Shown here: one piece after another, positions 57,063 through 64,000 of the stretch
Numbering within the stretch: the stretch's first letter is position 1
How the letters are laid out: every line of letters begins with the position of its first letter
NCBI GenBank assembly: GCA_035949055.1
Contig: DASZIO010000053.1
Span: 186,001 to 250,000, forward strand
Direction: 5' to 3'
Length of the DNA stretch: 64,000 nt
Source of the DNA: Bog-756 sp035949055
GTDB taxonomy: Bacteria; Actinomycetota; Acidimicrobiia; Acidimicrobiales; RAAP-2
Position numbers and translations under genes: made by a program
The notes under the pieces: model-generated
What the model was told of the DNA's origin: nothing
Seen by the model: only the letters and a program-made list of their open reading frames with translations
The model's database searches: none

Positions 57063-58436
57063 TCACGGGTGTCCGAGATCGAGGGCACCGGCCCGGTGAG
57101 GCGGTTCGCGGCGACGATCTCGGCCGGCAGGGGTCCGGTCCGCTCCGCTCGTGGCGCTACCTACGACGACTCTGTCGGCCCGGGATTCGACGGCAACGCT
57201 CCATTCGTCGTGGAGGGCCCGAACGAGCGCTCCCGCCCACCAGCGCGGCTCGGGCCCGGCCACCCCCTCCCGGCTACGCGCCGCATGGTCGAGGCGACGG
57301 GCCCGACCGGCGGAGGGACCGGCCAGGGCGATCAAGCGGTCGGCCATTGACTCGATCTCGTCGGCCGACGACCCCTCTGTCGAGGCAACGGCGACCGCGG
57401 CCACCACGTCGGGCCGGGCCACCGATCGCCCGTGGCGGGCCAGTCCCCCGAACGTCGTCCCCACCCGCTCCCGGTCGACCGACACCGTGCGGCCGCCCGG
57501 CGCTCTCGGTGGCCCCACCACCGCGATCAGGTGGCCGAGGTCGATCCCGAACATGGCGGCCCGCTCCCGCCACTCGGCCGTGAGGGAATCGACCGTGCGG
57601 GTGCGGTCCTTGTCCGGACGGGTGGCATGGAAGGCACCCCGTGACGCCCGGCCCACCCCCGGAACGACCGCCCGGCGGAAGCGGTACTCGTCCATGGCCG
57701 CGGCGCGTTGGGAGAAAAGCCGACGGAGGGAGCGATCGACCCCGATGACGTCGCCGAGCCCCGAAGGCGCCACCTCGAAGGTGGCGCCGAGCCGGATCCC
57801 TATCTCGAGCCGGAGTCGGGCGTGATAGAGAGCCTGGGCCGCCTGGGCATGGGCGAATACCCGCCGGCTGTCCACGGCCGACCACAGTCCGTCCACCCCC
57901 TGGGCCACGTTGGCTGCCACCACATGGGTGTGGAGGTGCGGATCGAGGGCGCGGCTGGTCCGGTGGAGGAAGGTCCCGGCCACCATCCCGGTGGCCGGCA
58001 GGTGGGCGACCTCACCCGACTTCGACCGGCGCACACCCACCGCGGTGCGCTCGAGATAGCCCAGAGCCTCGTCCACCGCGACCCGGTGGGCAGCCCCGCT
58101 CTGCTCGGCGATTTCCCGCGGGCCCAGCAGATGCAAGAGGCTGACCGACTTCGGCGCACCAAAGGTGAGGTCGTAGCCTGAGACACTGCGACCGCCCCGG
58201 CGAGCTCGGATCGGAGCGTTCGAGACCGGGTGCCGTCCGGCCAACACCTCGGCGAAGGGCTGGGGGTCGACCCGGTCACGCTGGCCGAGCTCGCCGGCGC
58301 CGTGGCCCCACCAGCAGCCGGCCTCCTCGCCGGCCACCAACGTCCCCTCGGCCCGGCCGGGCACCAGATCGTCGACGTAGTAGGCGTGACCACCCTCTCG
58401 CACGACATGGATGCGGAGCACCACTACCGCGCTCAC
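57063..58436 (-). CDS. MobF-family relaxase (TrwC/TraI-type relaxase domain only)
   Basis: 457 residues. Tyr19-Tyr20 (GHAYYVDDL) match the N-terminal catalytic tyrosines of MobF relaxases; YDLTFGAPKSVSLLHLL is the DxxFSxPKSVS motif; FLHRTSRALDPHLHTHVVAANV (HLHTH at ~167-171) is the HUH metal-binding motif. The domain would nick oriT and stay covalently linked to the 5' end. The RecD-like helicase that usually follows in TrwC/TraI is absent; the C-terminal 150 residues are Arg/Ala-rich without recognisable motifs. Start GTG 58436 or slightly downstream. It is convergent with the coupling ATPase. Confidence 0.85.
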   Translation of the reverse strand: MSAVVVLRIHVVREGGHAYYVDDLVPGRAEGTLVAGEEAGCWWGHGAGELGQRDRVDPQPFAEVLAGRHPVSNAPIRARRGGRSVSGYDLTFGAPKSVSLLHLLGPREIAEQSGAAHRVAVDEALGYLERTAVGVRRSKSGEVAHLPATGMVAGTFLHRTSRALDPHLHTHVVAANVAQGVDGLWSAVDSRRVFAHAQAAQALYHARLRLEIGIRLGATFEVAPSGLGDVIGVDRSLRRLFSQRAAAMDEYRFRRAVVPGVGRASRGAFHATRPDKDRTRTVDSLTAEWRERAAMFGIDLGHLIAVVGPPRAPGGRTVSVDRERVGTTFGGLARHGRSVARPDVVAAVAVASTEGSSADEIESMADRLIALAGPSAGRARRLDHAARSREGVAGPEPRWWAGALVRALHDEWSVAVESRADRVVVGSATSGADRTPAGRDRRREPPHRAGALDLGHP

Positions 58437-58567
58437 CTCTCGGCGACGTGAACGCAGCGGGGCGGCGAGCGGTCAAAAGAGCGCGACACACGACCGGTAT
58501 GGCACCGGTGCCAGGCAACGACCTTGTCAGACTGTTTGCCGCCACCCGGCTCGGGACCGGGGCCCGG

Positions 58568-59584
58568 CTACCGGTAGCGCTGGAGCACCCGGGCGGCGGC
58601 CTCGGCGCCCAAGTTGCGGTACTCAGGTGGCTCGACGACCCGGGCGCCCGGTCCCAAGCGGAGCAGTAGCCGCTCGAGCCAGGCGTCGCCGCCCACGAAC
58701 ACCTCGATCTCCGGCTGCCCGTCGACCGTCTCCGCCGGACCCACCCCCGGGATCGACTCCGCCAGCCAGGCCGTGGCCGGATCGAGGGAGATCCGTACCC
58801 GCCGGCTGTCAGGGCCCGGCACGTAGGGCTCGAGGTCGGGCGGCGCCTCCCGGGCGGCGCCGTCGTCCGGAGTCCCGGCGGCGACCTCGGCCTCCGACCC
58901 AGCCGATCGGTCGCCGTCCTCGTTGGCCCCGACTCCCCTCTCACCGCCGTCACCAGGTCCGATGGGCTCTGCCGCGTTGATCCGGTCCACCCGGAACCGG
59001 CGCAGATCCCCGGCCGACGAACAGTAGGCGTCGACGTACCAGTGGCCCTCGGCGGCGAACACCCGGATGGGAGCGATCTCGCGCTCGGAGACCCGGTCGG
59101 TGGAGGCCGAGTAATAGGAGATGGCCAAGCGGGTGCCGGCGCCCACCGCGTCGCGCACCAGGGGCAGCTGCGTCGGCGCGTCCAGCTCCACGCGGACCTG
59201 CTCCCCCCCGAGGGCCCGATCCAGCTTGGCCAGGGCCGTCGACAGGGCGCCGGTCTCGTCGCTGCCCGACACGGCGAGCAGTGCCCGGGCCGAGGCGGCC
59301 AGGGCGAAACCCTCGGAGGGGCTCAGGCGGCGGGGTCGGGCGAGCGCCGTCCCCACCCGGGTGGACACGGTGGTATCGGTGACCACGATCTCCATGAGCT
59401 GGTCAGGGGTGTAGGGGGGAACCCCGCAGCAGGCCGCCATCTCGAGCTCGGTGACCAGCGCCTCGGGAGTGAGAGCGAAGCGGGCCGCCGTCTGATCGAT
59501 GGGAGCCTCCCCCACCTGGGCCAACCAGGCCAGGACGGCCAGCAGCCGTCGCAGGCGGACCGCCGTGTCGAGGGCCGGGCTCAC
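58568..59584 (-). CDS. pafC: PafC-type WYL-domain transcriptional regulator
   Basis: 338-residue protein with an N-terminal HTH-like segment (LRRLLAVLAWLAQVGEAPIDQTAARF) and a WYL domain (RLAISYYSASTDRVSEREIAPIRVFAAEGHWYVDAYC), plus a C-terminal WCX extension. A variable Gly/Glu-rich loop (GDGGERGVGANEDGDRSAG) sits between WYL and WCX. With PafB it forms the heterodimer that activates the LexA-independent DNA-damage response in actinobacteria. Coupled to pafB by a 4-bp overlap. Confidence 0.9.
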   Translation of the reverse strand: MSPALDTAVRLRRLLAVLAWLAQVGEAPIDQTAARFALTPEALVTELEMAACCGVPPYTPDQLMEIVVTDTTVSTRVGTALARPRRLSPSEGFALAASARALLAVSGSDETGALSTALAKLDRALGGEQVRVELDAPTQLPLVRDAVGAGTRLAISYYSASTDRVSEREIAPIRVFAAEGHWYVDAYCSSAGDLRRFRVDRINAAEPIGPGDGGERGVGANEDGDRSAGSEAEVAAGTPDDGAAREAPPDLEPYVPGPDSRRVRISLDPATAWLAESIPGVGPAETVDGQPEIEVFVGGDAWLERLLLRLGPGARVVEPPEYRNLGAEAAARVLQRYR

Positions 59585-60543
59585 GGATCGATCACCAGGG
59601 CGCCGGCCCAGGCCTCCAGGCGATCCACCAGGCGGGCGCGGACCGGCGGCGGTCCGATCACCTCACCGTGGTCCAGCAGGTCGAGAACCCAGCGGATGAG
59701 GGCGTCCTCGTCGGTCACGGCCAGACGCACCACCACCGCGCCATCGTCGCGGTGCTCGACCACGGCGGGTTCGCCCAGTTCGGCGACCACTCGGGCCGCT
59801 ACCGCCGCGTCCACCAGGATGTCGACTTCCACCTCCTCACCCCCGCCGAACTGCCACGGGTCACGCCCGAAGGCCGCGTCGACGTCGAAGCCGGACGGAA
59901 GCTGGGCCGACTGCGGAGGGCCCGCCTCGGGGACCCCCTCGACGCGGTCGACCCGGAAGGTTCGGGCCTCCGCCCGGTCGCGGTCGAACCCGACCAGGTA
60001 CCACTGACCCTTGCGGAACCGGAGCCCCGCCGGGTCCACATGTCGACGGCCGCCGCGGTAGTCGAACTCGACCACGGCGCCGTGGCGGACCGCATCGAAC
60101 AGGGCGGGGAGGGCCGGGAGGCCGTCGACCGAGCGCAGGTCGACGAGGGGAGCGGAGGAGGACGAGGGGAGCGGAGACTCCCCTCCCGCGCCCAGCTTCA
60201 GGAGGGCATCTCGGCCGATAGGCTCACCGAGGTGGACTCCGGCGACGGCCAAGTTCAGGGCGGCCTGTTCCTCGGCTTCGAGGCCCAGGTCGGGAAGGTA
60301 GTAGGCCTCGGGATCGACCCGGTACCCCAACTGCTCCTCACCGTCGACCGGGACCACCAGGACCGGGACCCCTTCATCCCGCAGCAGGCGCTTGTCCCGC
60401 TCGAACGCCTGCCGGCGCGCACCGTGCGTGTCGGGATAGCCCGGAACCCGGTCCCCGATCTCCCGCAAGGTCAGTGGTCGCGGCGTGTCCAGCAGCACCA
60501 ACAAGAGGTCGGTGACCCGCTCGAGTCGATCCAGTCGTTGCAT
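59581..60543 (-). CDS. pafB: PafB-type WYL-domain transcriptional regulator
   Basis: 320-residue regulator. MQRLDRLERVTDLLLVLLDTPRPLTLREIGDRVPGY is the HTH with the typical wing (ARRQAFERDKRLLRDEGVPV), followed by a WYL domain (AVVEFDYRGGRRHVDPAGLRFRKGQWYLVGFD). ATG at 60543 is chosen because TAGATT lies 7 nt upstream; a TTG nine bases further up is less likely. The pafA ligase and proteasome genes that often neighbour pafBC are not in the window. Confidence 0.9.
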   Translation of the reverse strand: MQRLDRLERVTDLLLVLLDTPRPLTLREIGDRVPGYPDTHGARRQAFERDKRLLRDEGVPVLVVPVDGEEQLGYRVDPEAYYLPDLGLEAEEQAALNLAVAGVHLGEPIGRDALLKLGAGGESPLPSSSSAPLVDLRSVDGLPALPALFDAVRHGAVVEFDYRGGRRHVDPAGLRFRKGQWYLVGFDRDRAEARTFRVDRVEGVPEAGPPQSAQLPSGFDVDAAFGRDPWQFGGGEEVEVDILVDAAVAARVVAELGEPAVVEHRDDGAVVVRLAVTDEDALIRWVLDLLDHGEVIGPPPVRARLVDRLEAWAGALVIDP

Positions 60544-60550
60544 CGCGGTC

Positions 60551-60556
60551 AATCTA
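60551..60556 (-). promoter_or_regulatory. Leaderless -10 of pafB
   Basis: TAGATT on the minus strand, 7 nt before the ATG at 60543. Confidence 0.6.
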
Positions 60557-60581
60557 GGACCCGGAAGGCCGGTTCCTGACC

Positions 60582-61607
60582 GTGGGGGCGACAGCCGGCC
60601 CCTTCGCGTACCAACCTCACCTCTTCTCTTGGGCGGTCCTGACCGCCGTCACCGGGCTGGTGGTCGGCGGACATGTGCGCCTGTCTCGGTCGACCGACCG
60701 GCCCATCCCCTGGACCCAGCGGCAGATCGCCGCCTTCGCCGGTGCACTCGTGGCGTCGGTCGTGGCACTGACCTGGCCGCTGGCCGACCTCGCGGCCCAC
60801 TGGTCATTGGCCGCCCTGGTCACCCAACGGCTCATCCTTCTTCTGGCCGTGGCGCCGCTGCTCCTGCTCGGGGTCCCCTACGACGTACTCCGCCGGGTCA
60901 GCCGACCGGCGCTGGTCGACGGGGCGCTGACCCGGCTCCAGCGGCCGGCGGTGGCCGTCGTCACCGTCACCGTCCTGGTGGTGGGGTCGATGACCCCGAC
61001 GTTGGTCCGGGCCCAATCGAGGTCGCTGTTGGCACGAGGCGCGATCGATCTCGTCATCGTTCTGGCCGGGCTCGCCCTGTGGCTCCCGGTGCTCGGACGG
61101 GTCCCCGGCATCCCGAGGCTCCGGCCGGTGGTCCGCTTCAGCTACCTGGTGATCCAGGCGGTGGTCCCGGGCTTCCTCTCCTTCATCTACATCTTCTCCA
61201 ACCACGCCCTCTACCCCGAGTTCGCCAAGTCGCACGCCGCCATCGGGTTGCGGCCGCTCAACGACCAGCAGATCGCCGGGTTCATCTCGAAGCTCAGCCT
61301 GTTGCTGGTGCTGCTGTCGGTCAGCGCCGTGGTATTGGCCCGAGCCCCGGTCTCCGGGGAGGAATCCGGTGGGAACGAGCCGTTGGTGTGGGCCGACGTG
61401 GAACGCGAGTTCGAGCGGGCCGACCGGCGACGTTCCCATGGGGCACCCATTGAGTCGATCGGCTCGGCCGACCGAGGGGCAGACTCCGGGGACGAATCGA
61501 GCGGCCGTCCACCGCCCCGGTCTCCTGGCCGCGGCCACGGTCTGTCGGGACACCCGACGACCAACCGCGAGCCGCCCGAGGGCGACCCGCCCGACACCTC
61601 GGGCTAG
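60582..61607 (+). CDS. CtaG-like cytochrome c oxidase assembly membrane protein
   Basis: 341 residues with about seven predicted membrane helices in the first 250 residues. FAYQPHLFSWAVLTAVTGLVVGGHVRL, TWPLADLAAHWSLAALVTQRLILLLAVAPLLLLGVP and VVPGFLSFIYIFSNHALYPEFA match the caa3-type CtaG family (PF09678), linked to copper insertion or assembly of terminal oxidases. The C-terminal ~85 residues are hydrophilic. GGAAGG lies ~10 nt before the GTG. No oxidase genes are adjacent. Confidence 0.85.
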   Translation: MGATAGPFAYQPHLFSWAVLTAVTGLVVGGHVRLSRSTDRPIPWTQRQIAAFAGALVASVVALTWPLADLAAHWSLAALVTQRLILLLAVAPLLLLGVPYDVLRRVSRPALVDGALTRLQRPAVAVVTVTVLVVGSMTPTLVRAQSRSLLARGAIDLVIVLAGLALWLPVLGRVPGIPRLRPVVRFSYLVIQAVVPGFLSFIYIFSNHALYPEFAKSHAAIGLRPLNDQQIAGFISKLSLLLVLLSVSAVVLARAPVSGEESGGNEPLVWADVEREFERADRRRSHGAPIESIGSADRGADSGDESSGRPPPRSPGRGHGLSGHPTTNREPPEGDPPDTSG

Positions 61608-61647
61608 GCGCGCCGGTGGATCCCGCGCGACGATCCACTGCGCTCCG

Positions 61648-61653
61648 TACCAT
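61648..61653 (+). promoter_or_regulatory. Leaderless -10 of the carboxyltransferase gene
   Basis: TACCAT followed by 7 nt and the GTG at 61661. An in-frame ATG at 61652 overlaps the hexamer and is therefore not favoured. Confidence 0.6.
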
Positions 61654-61660
61654 GGGCCCG

Positions 61661-63019
61661 GTGACCCTGCAGGCACCCCCCGGTCCGTATTTGCGGCGGT
61701 TCGTCACCGGGACGGTCCGCGCCAGCGTCGAGGAGCTGGCCGGGCGCCCCGCCATGGTCGTGCGAACGGTCTCCACCCGGCGTCGCGGTGCACTGTCCAC
61801 GGAAGACGGCAAGACGATCGAGGTCGCCGCCTCGTCGGCGCTGAACCTTCGCATTCCGGTCGTACTGGTCCTGTCCTCGAGCGGCGCTGATGTCTCCGAG
61901 GGCGTCGCCTCCCTGCACGGATGGGGACAGGCGGCATCGGCGCTGGCCCGTTGCTCGGGAGTGGTGCCGGTGGTCGTCGTCGTCACCGGGCCGGCGCTGT
62001 CCGGCCCCGCCTTCCTGCTCGGTATCGCGGACCTGGTGATCATGACGGGGGACGCCTTTGCCTTCGTCTCCGGCCCGGCCATGGTCGAGGACTTCACCGG
62101 CATTCGCATCGGGATCACCCAGCTCGGCGGAACGGCCATGCACGCCCGGTCGAGCGGGCTGTGCGCGGTCGAGGCGGCTTCCGAAGCCGATGCGCTGGCC
62201 TACGTGGACCACCTGCTGGGCCTGCTCCCAGCCCACGCCGACGAGCTGCCGCCGGTGATGCGGGCCGGCGATCCGATCGACTGCGACGTCGAAGAGCTGC
62301 GAGAGATGATCCCCGCCAGGGCGACCAGCTCGTACGACGTCCGCCGGGTGGCTGCGGCCATCGCCGACGAGAACGACGTGACCGAGCTGTGGACGAGATG
62401 GTCCCCCCAACTCGTGACCGCCTTCGGACGGATCGACGGGCGCACCGTGGGGTTCATCGCCAACCAACCCCAGGCCCTGGCCGGCACCCTCGACATCGCG
62501 GCATCGCAAAAGGGGGCCCGGTTCGTGCGGTTCTGTGATGCGTTCAACATTCCGCTGGTGACGCTGGTCGACACCCCGGGATTCCTCCCAGGCAAGGACC
62601 TCGAGTGGAGGGGAATGATCCGGCACGGAGCCGAGCTGGCCTTCGCCTACGCCGAAGCCACCATCCCGCGGGTGTGCGTGATCCTGCGTAAGGCTTTCGG
62701 CGGCGCATACATCGTCATGGACTCGAAGGGGCTGGGGAACGATCTGTGCTTCGCCTGGCCGAGCGCCGAAATCGCAGTGATGGGCGCCGAGGGCGCGGTC
62801 CAGATCCTCCACCGCCGGGTGGCTCTGGACGAGCGCGGGACTCTTCAGGAGGCCTATTCCCAGCGCTTCCTCACGCCGTGGCAGGCCGCCGAGCGCGGCT
62901 TCGTCGACGCAGTCATCGATCCCGCCACCACCCGGAGGGCAGTGGCTGACGCGCTCACCGCGCTCTCCACCCATCGAGAGGTGCTCCAGGGACGCAAGCA
63001 CACGACGGGGCCGCTCTAG
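61661..63019 (+). CDS. Acyl-CoA carboxylase beta (carboxyltransferase) subunit-like protein
   Basis: 452-residue crotonase-fold carboxyltransferase, shorter than the ~520-550 residues of AccD5-type propionyl-CoA carboxylase beta. Blocks SGPAFLLGIADLVIMTGDAFAFVSGP, VDTPGFLPGKDLEWRGMIRHGAELAFAYAEATIPRVCVILRKAFGGAYIVMDSKGLG and AWPSAEIAVMGAEGAVQIL are characteristic of acyl-CoA carboxylase beta. It would transfer carboxyl from biotin to an acyl-CoA; no biotin carboxylase or biotin carrier gene is nearby, so partners are unlinked. Confidence 0.9.
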   Translation: MTLQAPPGPYLRRFVTGTVRASVEELAGRPAMVVRTVSTRRRGALSTEDGKTIEVAASSALNLRIPVVLVLSSSGADVSEGVASLHGWGQAASALARCSGVVPVVVVVTGPALSGPAFLLGIADLVIMTGDAFAFVSGPAMVEDFTGIRIGITQLGGTAMHARSSGLCAVEAASEADALAYVDHLLGLLPAHADELPPVMRAGDPIDCDVEELREMIPARATSSYDVRRVAAAIADENDVTELWTRWSPQLVTAFGRIDGRTVGFIANQPQALAGTLDIAASQKGARFVRFCDAFNIPLVTLVDTPGFLPGKDLEWRGMIRHGAELAFAYAEATIPRVCVILRKAFGGAYIVMDSKGLGNDLCFAWPSAEIAVMGAEGAVQILHRRVALDERGTLQEAYSQRFLTPWQAAERGFVDAVIDPATTRRAVADALTALSTHREVLQGRKHTTGPL

Positions 63020-63036
63020 AGCGCACTGACCCAGGT

Positions 63037-64000
63037 TCAGCTCCGTCGGTTCCCCGCCACGCTGGCGGTCAGAGTGCGCGGCTCCAATGCTCCGACCGCC
63101 GGGTCGGGTGCCCGGTTAGAAGGGTGGAGCACCGACCGGATGATGCCGGTCACCGGATGGCGCCACCACCCGACATCGTCGGCGGTTGGCCACGCGCAGA
63201 GAAGCCCGGCGGCCAGCAGAAGGATCAGAGGCACCCAGTAGCCCCATGGAGACGCCCGATGGAAGCCGAGGAGGGTGGCGCTAATGGCGATGGCCCAGGA
63301 GGCCAACAGGCGGGGCCATCGGTTGGCGGTGGCGGTCGCCAGGACCACCATGGCCAGCGGGGGACCCAGGTAGAAGGGGACCATCACCGACTCGAAGAAA
63401 CAGCGCAGGCACAGGGCGAGAGCGCACAACCAGAGCAACCCCGTCGGAGTCGGCGGCCGCCGTGCCGCGAGCAGGCCGAGAAGGATGGCCGCAACCACGG
63501 CTAAAACCCGTCCCGGTCCCGTCCCCACGCTGATGCTGCTCAGACGCGGGGATAGCGTCACCCAGGGGGTGGCATGGTCGAGGTAGGGGAAATTCGCCTG
63601 ACGGAAGAGAACGGCGGAAGTCGCCGACCATTGCGACAGTAGCGGAGCGCCCAACAGCACGACCGACGGAACCGCCGCGAAGACGCAGAACTTGGCGCGC
63701 GAGCGGCTCGGCGTCCGCACGAACACCATCGGCAGCATGAGGACGACGAGGGGCTGGACCGCGATAGCTGCACCCCACAGCCACGCCGCCAGCGGAGTGC
63801 GGTCCCGCTCGCCGGCCAGGATCGCGTAGAGGGCGAGGGCCAGGGCGACCAGGTCCTCGGGATGACCCCAAATCGCGACGACCTGGAAGATGATGGCGGC
63901 TTCCATCCAGCACAGCACCGCTCGCCGGCGTCGGTCAGCTCCGAAGGCCTCGGCCACCGCGTCGAATGCGAAGAGGCATGTCGAGCCCAACAGGCAGATG
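63037..64000 (-). CDS. Polytopic membrane protein (GT87/DUF2029-like), 5' end outside the window
   Basis: At least 321 residues with about eight hydrophobic segments; the frame is open to the end of the window, so the N-terminus is missing. Segments IWGHPEDLVALALALYAILAG, LAAWLWGAAIAVQPLVVLMLPMVF and VPFYLGPPLAMVVLATATAN recall the membrane glycosyltransferase/DUF2029 family that uses polyprenyl-phospho-sugars, but the catalytic loop would be upstream. Function therefore remains tentative. It is convergent with the carboxyltransferase gene. Confidence 0.7.
   Translation of the reverse strand, partial: ICLLGSTCLFAFDAVAEAFGADRRRRAVLCWMEAAIIFQVVAIWGHPEDLVALALALYAILAGERDRTPLAAWLWGAAIAVQPLVVLMLPMVFVRTPSRSRAKFCVFAAVPSVVLLGAPLLSQWSATSAVLFRQANFPYLDHATPWVTLSPRLSSISVGTGPGRVLAVVAAILLGLLAARRPPTPTGLLWLCALALCLRCFFESVMVPFYLGPPLAMVVLATATANRWPRLLASWAIAISATLLGFHRASPWGYWVPLILLLAAGLLCAWPTADDVGWWRHPVTGIIRSVLHPSNRAPDPAVGALEPRTLTASVAGNRRS

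Noticed and set aside
55287..58567. Integration (att) boundaries of a mobile element around the coupling-protein/relaxase genes
   Set aside because: No matching direct repeats, integrase or tRNA gene could be seen on either side, so ends of an element cannot be stated.

Overview
The window reads as a G+C-rich chromosome segment of an actinobacterium, most likely class Acidimicrobiia or a close relative. The evidence is a fused actinobacterial-type 2-oxoglutarate decarboxylase (Kgd), PafB/PafC WYL regulators, an F420-pathway CofC/FbiD enzyme, a lysine-tailed HupB, and gene order shared with the mycobacterial ffh-ftsY-smc-mutM-rnc and recG-rsmD-coaD-SepIVA-yceD blocks. The class-level placement is inference. 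Nothing in the window is an intact phage, IS element, CRISPR array, rRNA or tRNA that I can see.

Layout. 1-7.4 kb: minus-strand operon acpP-rnc-mutM-smc-ftsY-ffh (protein targeting, chromosome organisation, RNA processing, DNA repair). 7.7-10.5 kb: truncated haemoglobin, acyl-CoA dehydrogenase, patatin-like lipase. 10.6-18.3 kb: minus-strand operons rsmD-coaD-sepIVA-like-yceD-rpmF-plsX and FakA/DAK-recG. 18.3-23.5 kb: rpmB, thiL, pckG, an MFS transporter and a stand-alone AsnC-type ligand domain. 23.6-28.3 kb: type III CoA-transferase/racemase, galactokinase, DUF1059 protein, SAM methyltransferase divergent from a TetR regulator. 28.3-35.4 kb: cell-envelope operon (hydrolase, membrane-linked MurF, Ddl, PH-domain protein) divergent from a compact UvrD helicase, then fabZ-xthA. 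35.5-42.7 kb: NYN/S1 RNA-binding protein with a lysine-rich linker, M20 peptidase, Kgd, a short HU protein. 42.8-48.4 kb: alpha/beta hydrolase, SDR epimerase, second acyl-CoA dehydrogenase, RNase HII, MatB-like acyl-CoA synthetase. 48.7-54.6 kb: small helical protein coupled to a GH38 alpha-mannosidase, class III cyclase, CofC/FbiD coupled to a PIG-L deacetylase. 54.6-58.5 kb: HupB, then a convergent VirD4-like coupling ATPase and MobF relaxase. 58.5-64 kb: pafC-pafB, CtaG-like membrane protein, acyl-CoA carboxyltransferase, and a truncated polytopic membrane protein.

How it fits together. Most of the window is core information processing plus envelope biosynthesis, with lipid and acyl-CoA metabolism scattered through it (two ACADs, PlsX, FabZ, ACP, AccD-like, MatB-like, racemase). 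The most accessory-looking part is the coupling-protein/relaxase pair at 55.5-58.4 kb, preceded by an unusually A+T-rich leader.

Two sequence-level patterns run through the window. First, at least eighteen genes carry a TANNNT-like hexamer ending 6-8 nt before an ATG or GTG and no Shine-Dalgarno, the signature of leaderless transcripts; I used it to choose several starts. Second, short imperfect tandem repeats (13-36 bp units) recur at gene 3' ends, often running across or abutting the stop codon (ftsY, recG, thiL, the CoA-transferase, smc, rsmD, downstream of pckG).
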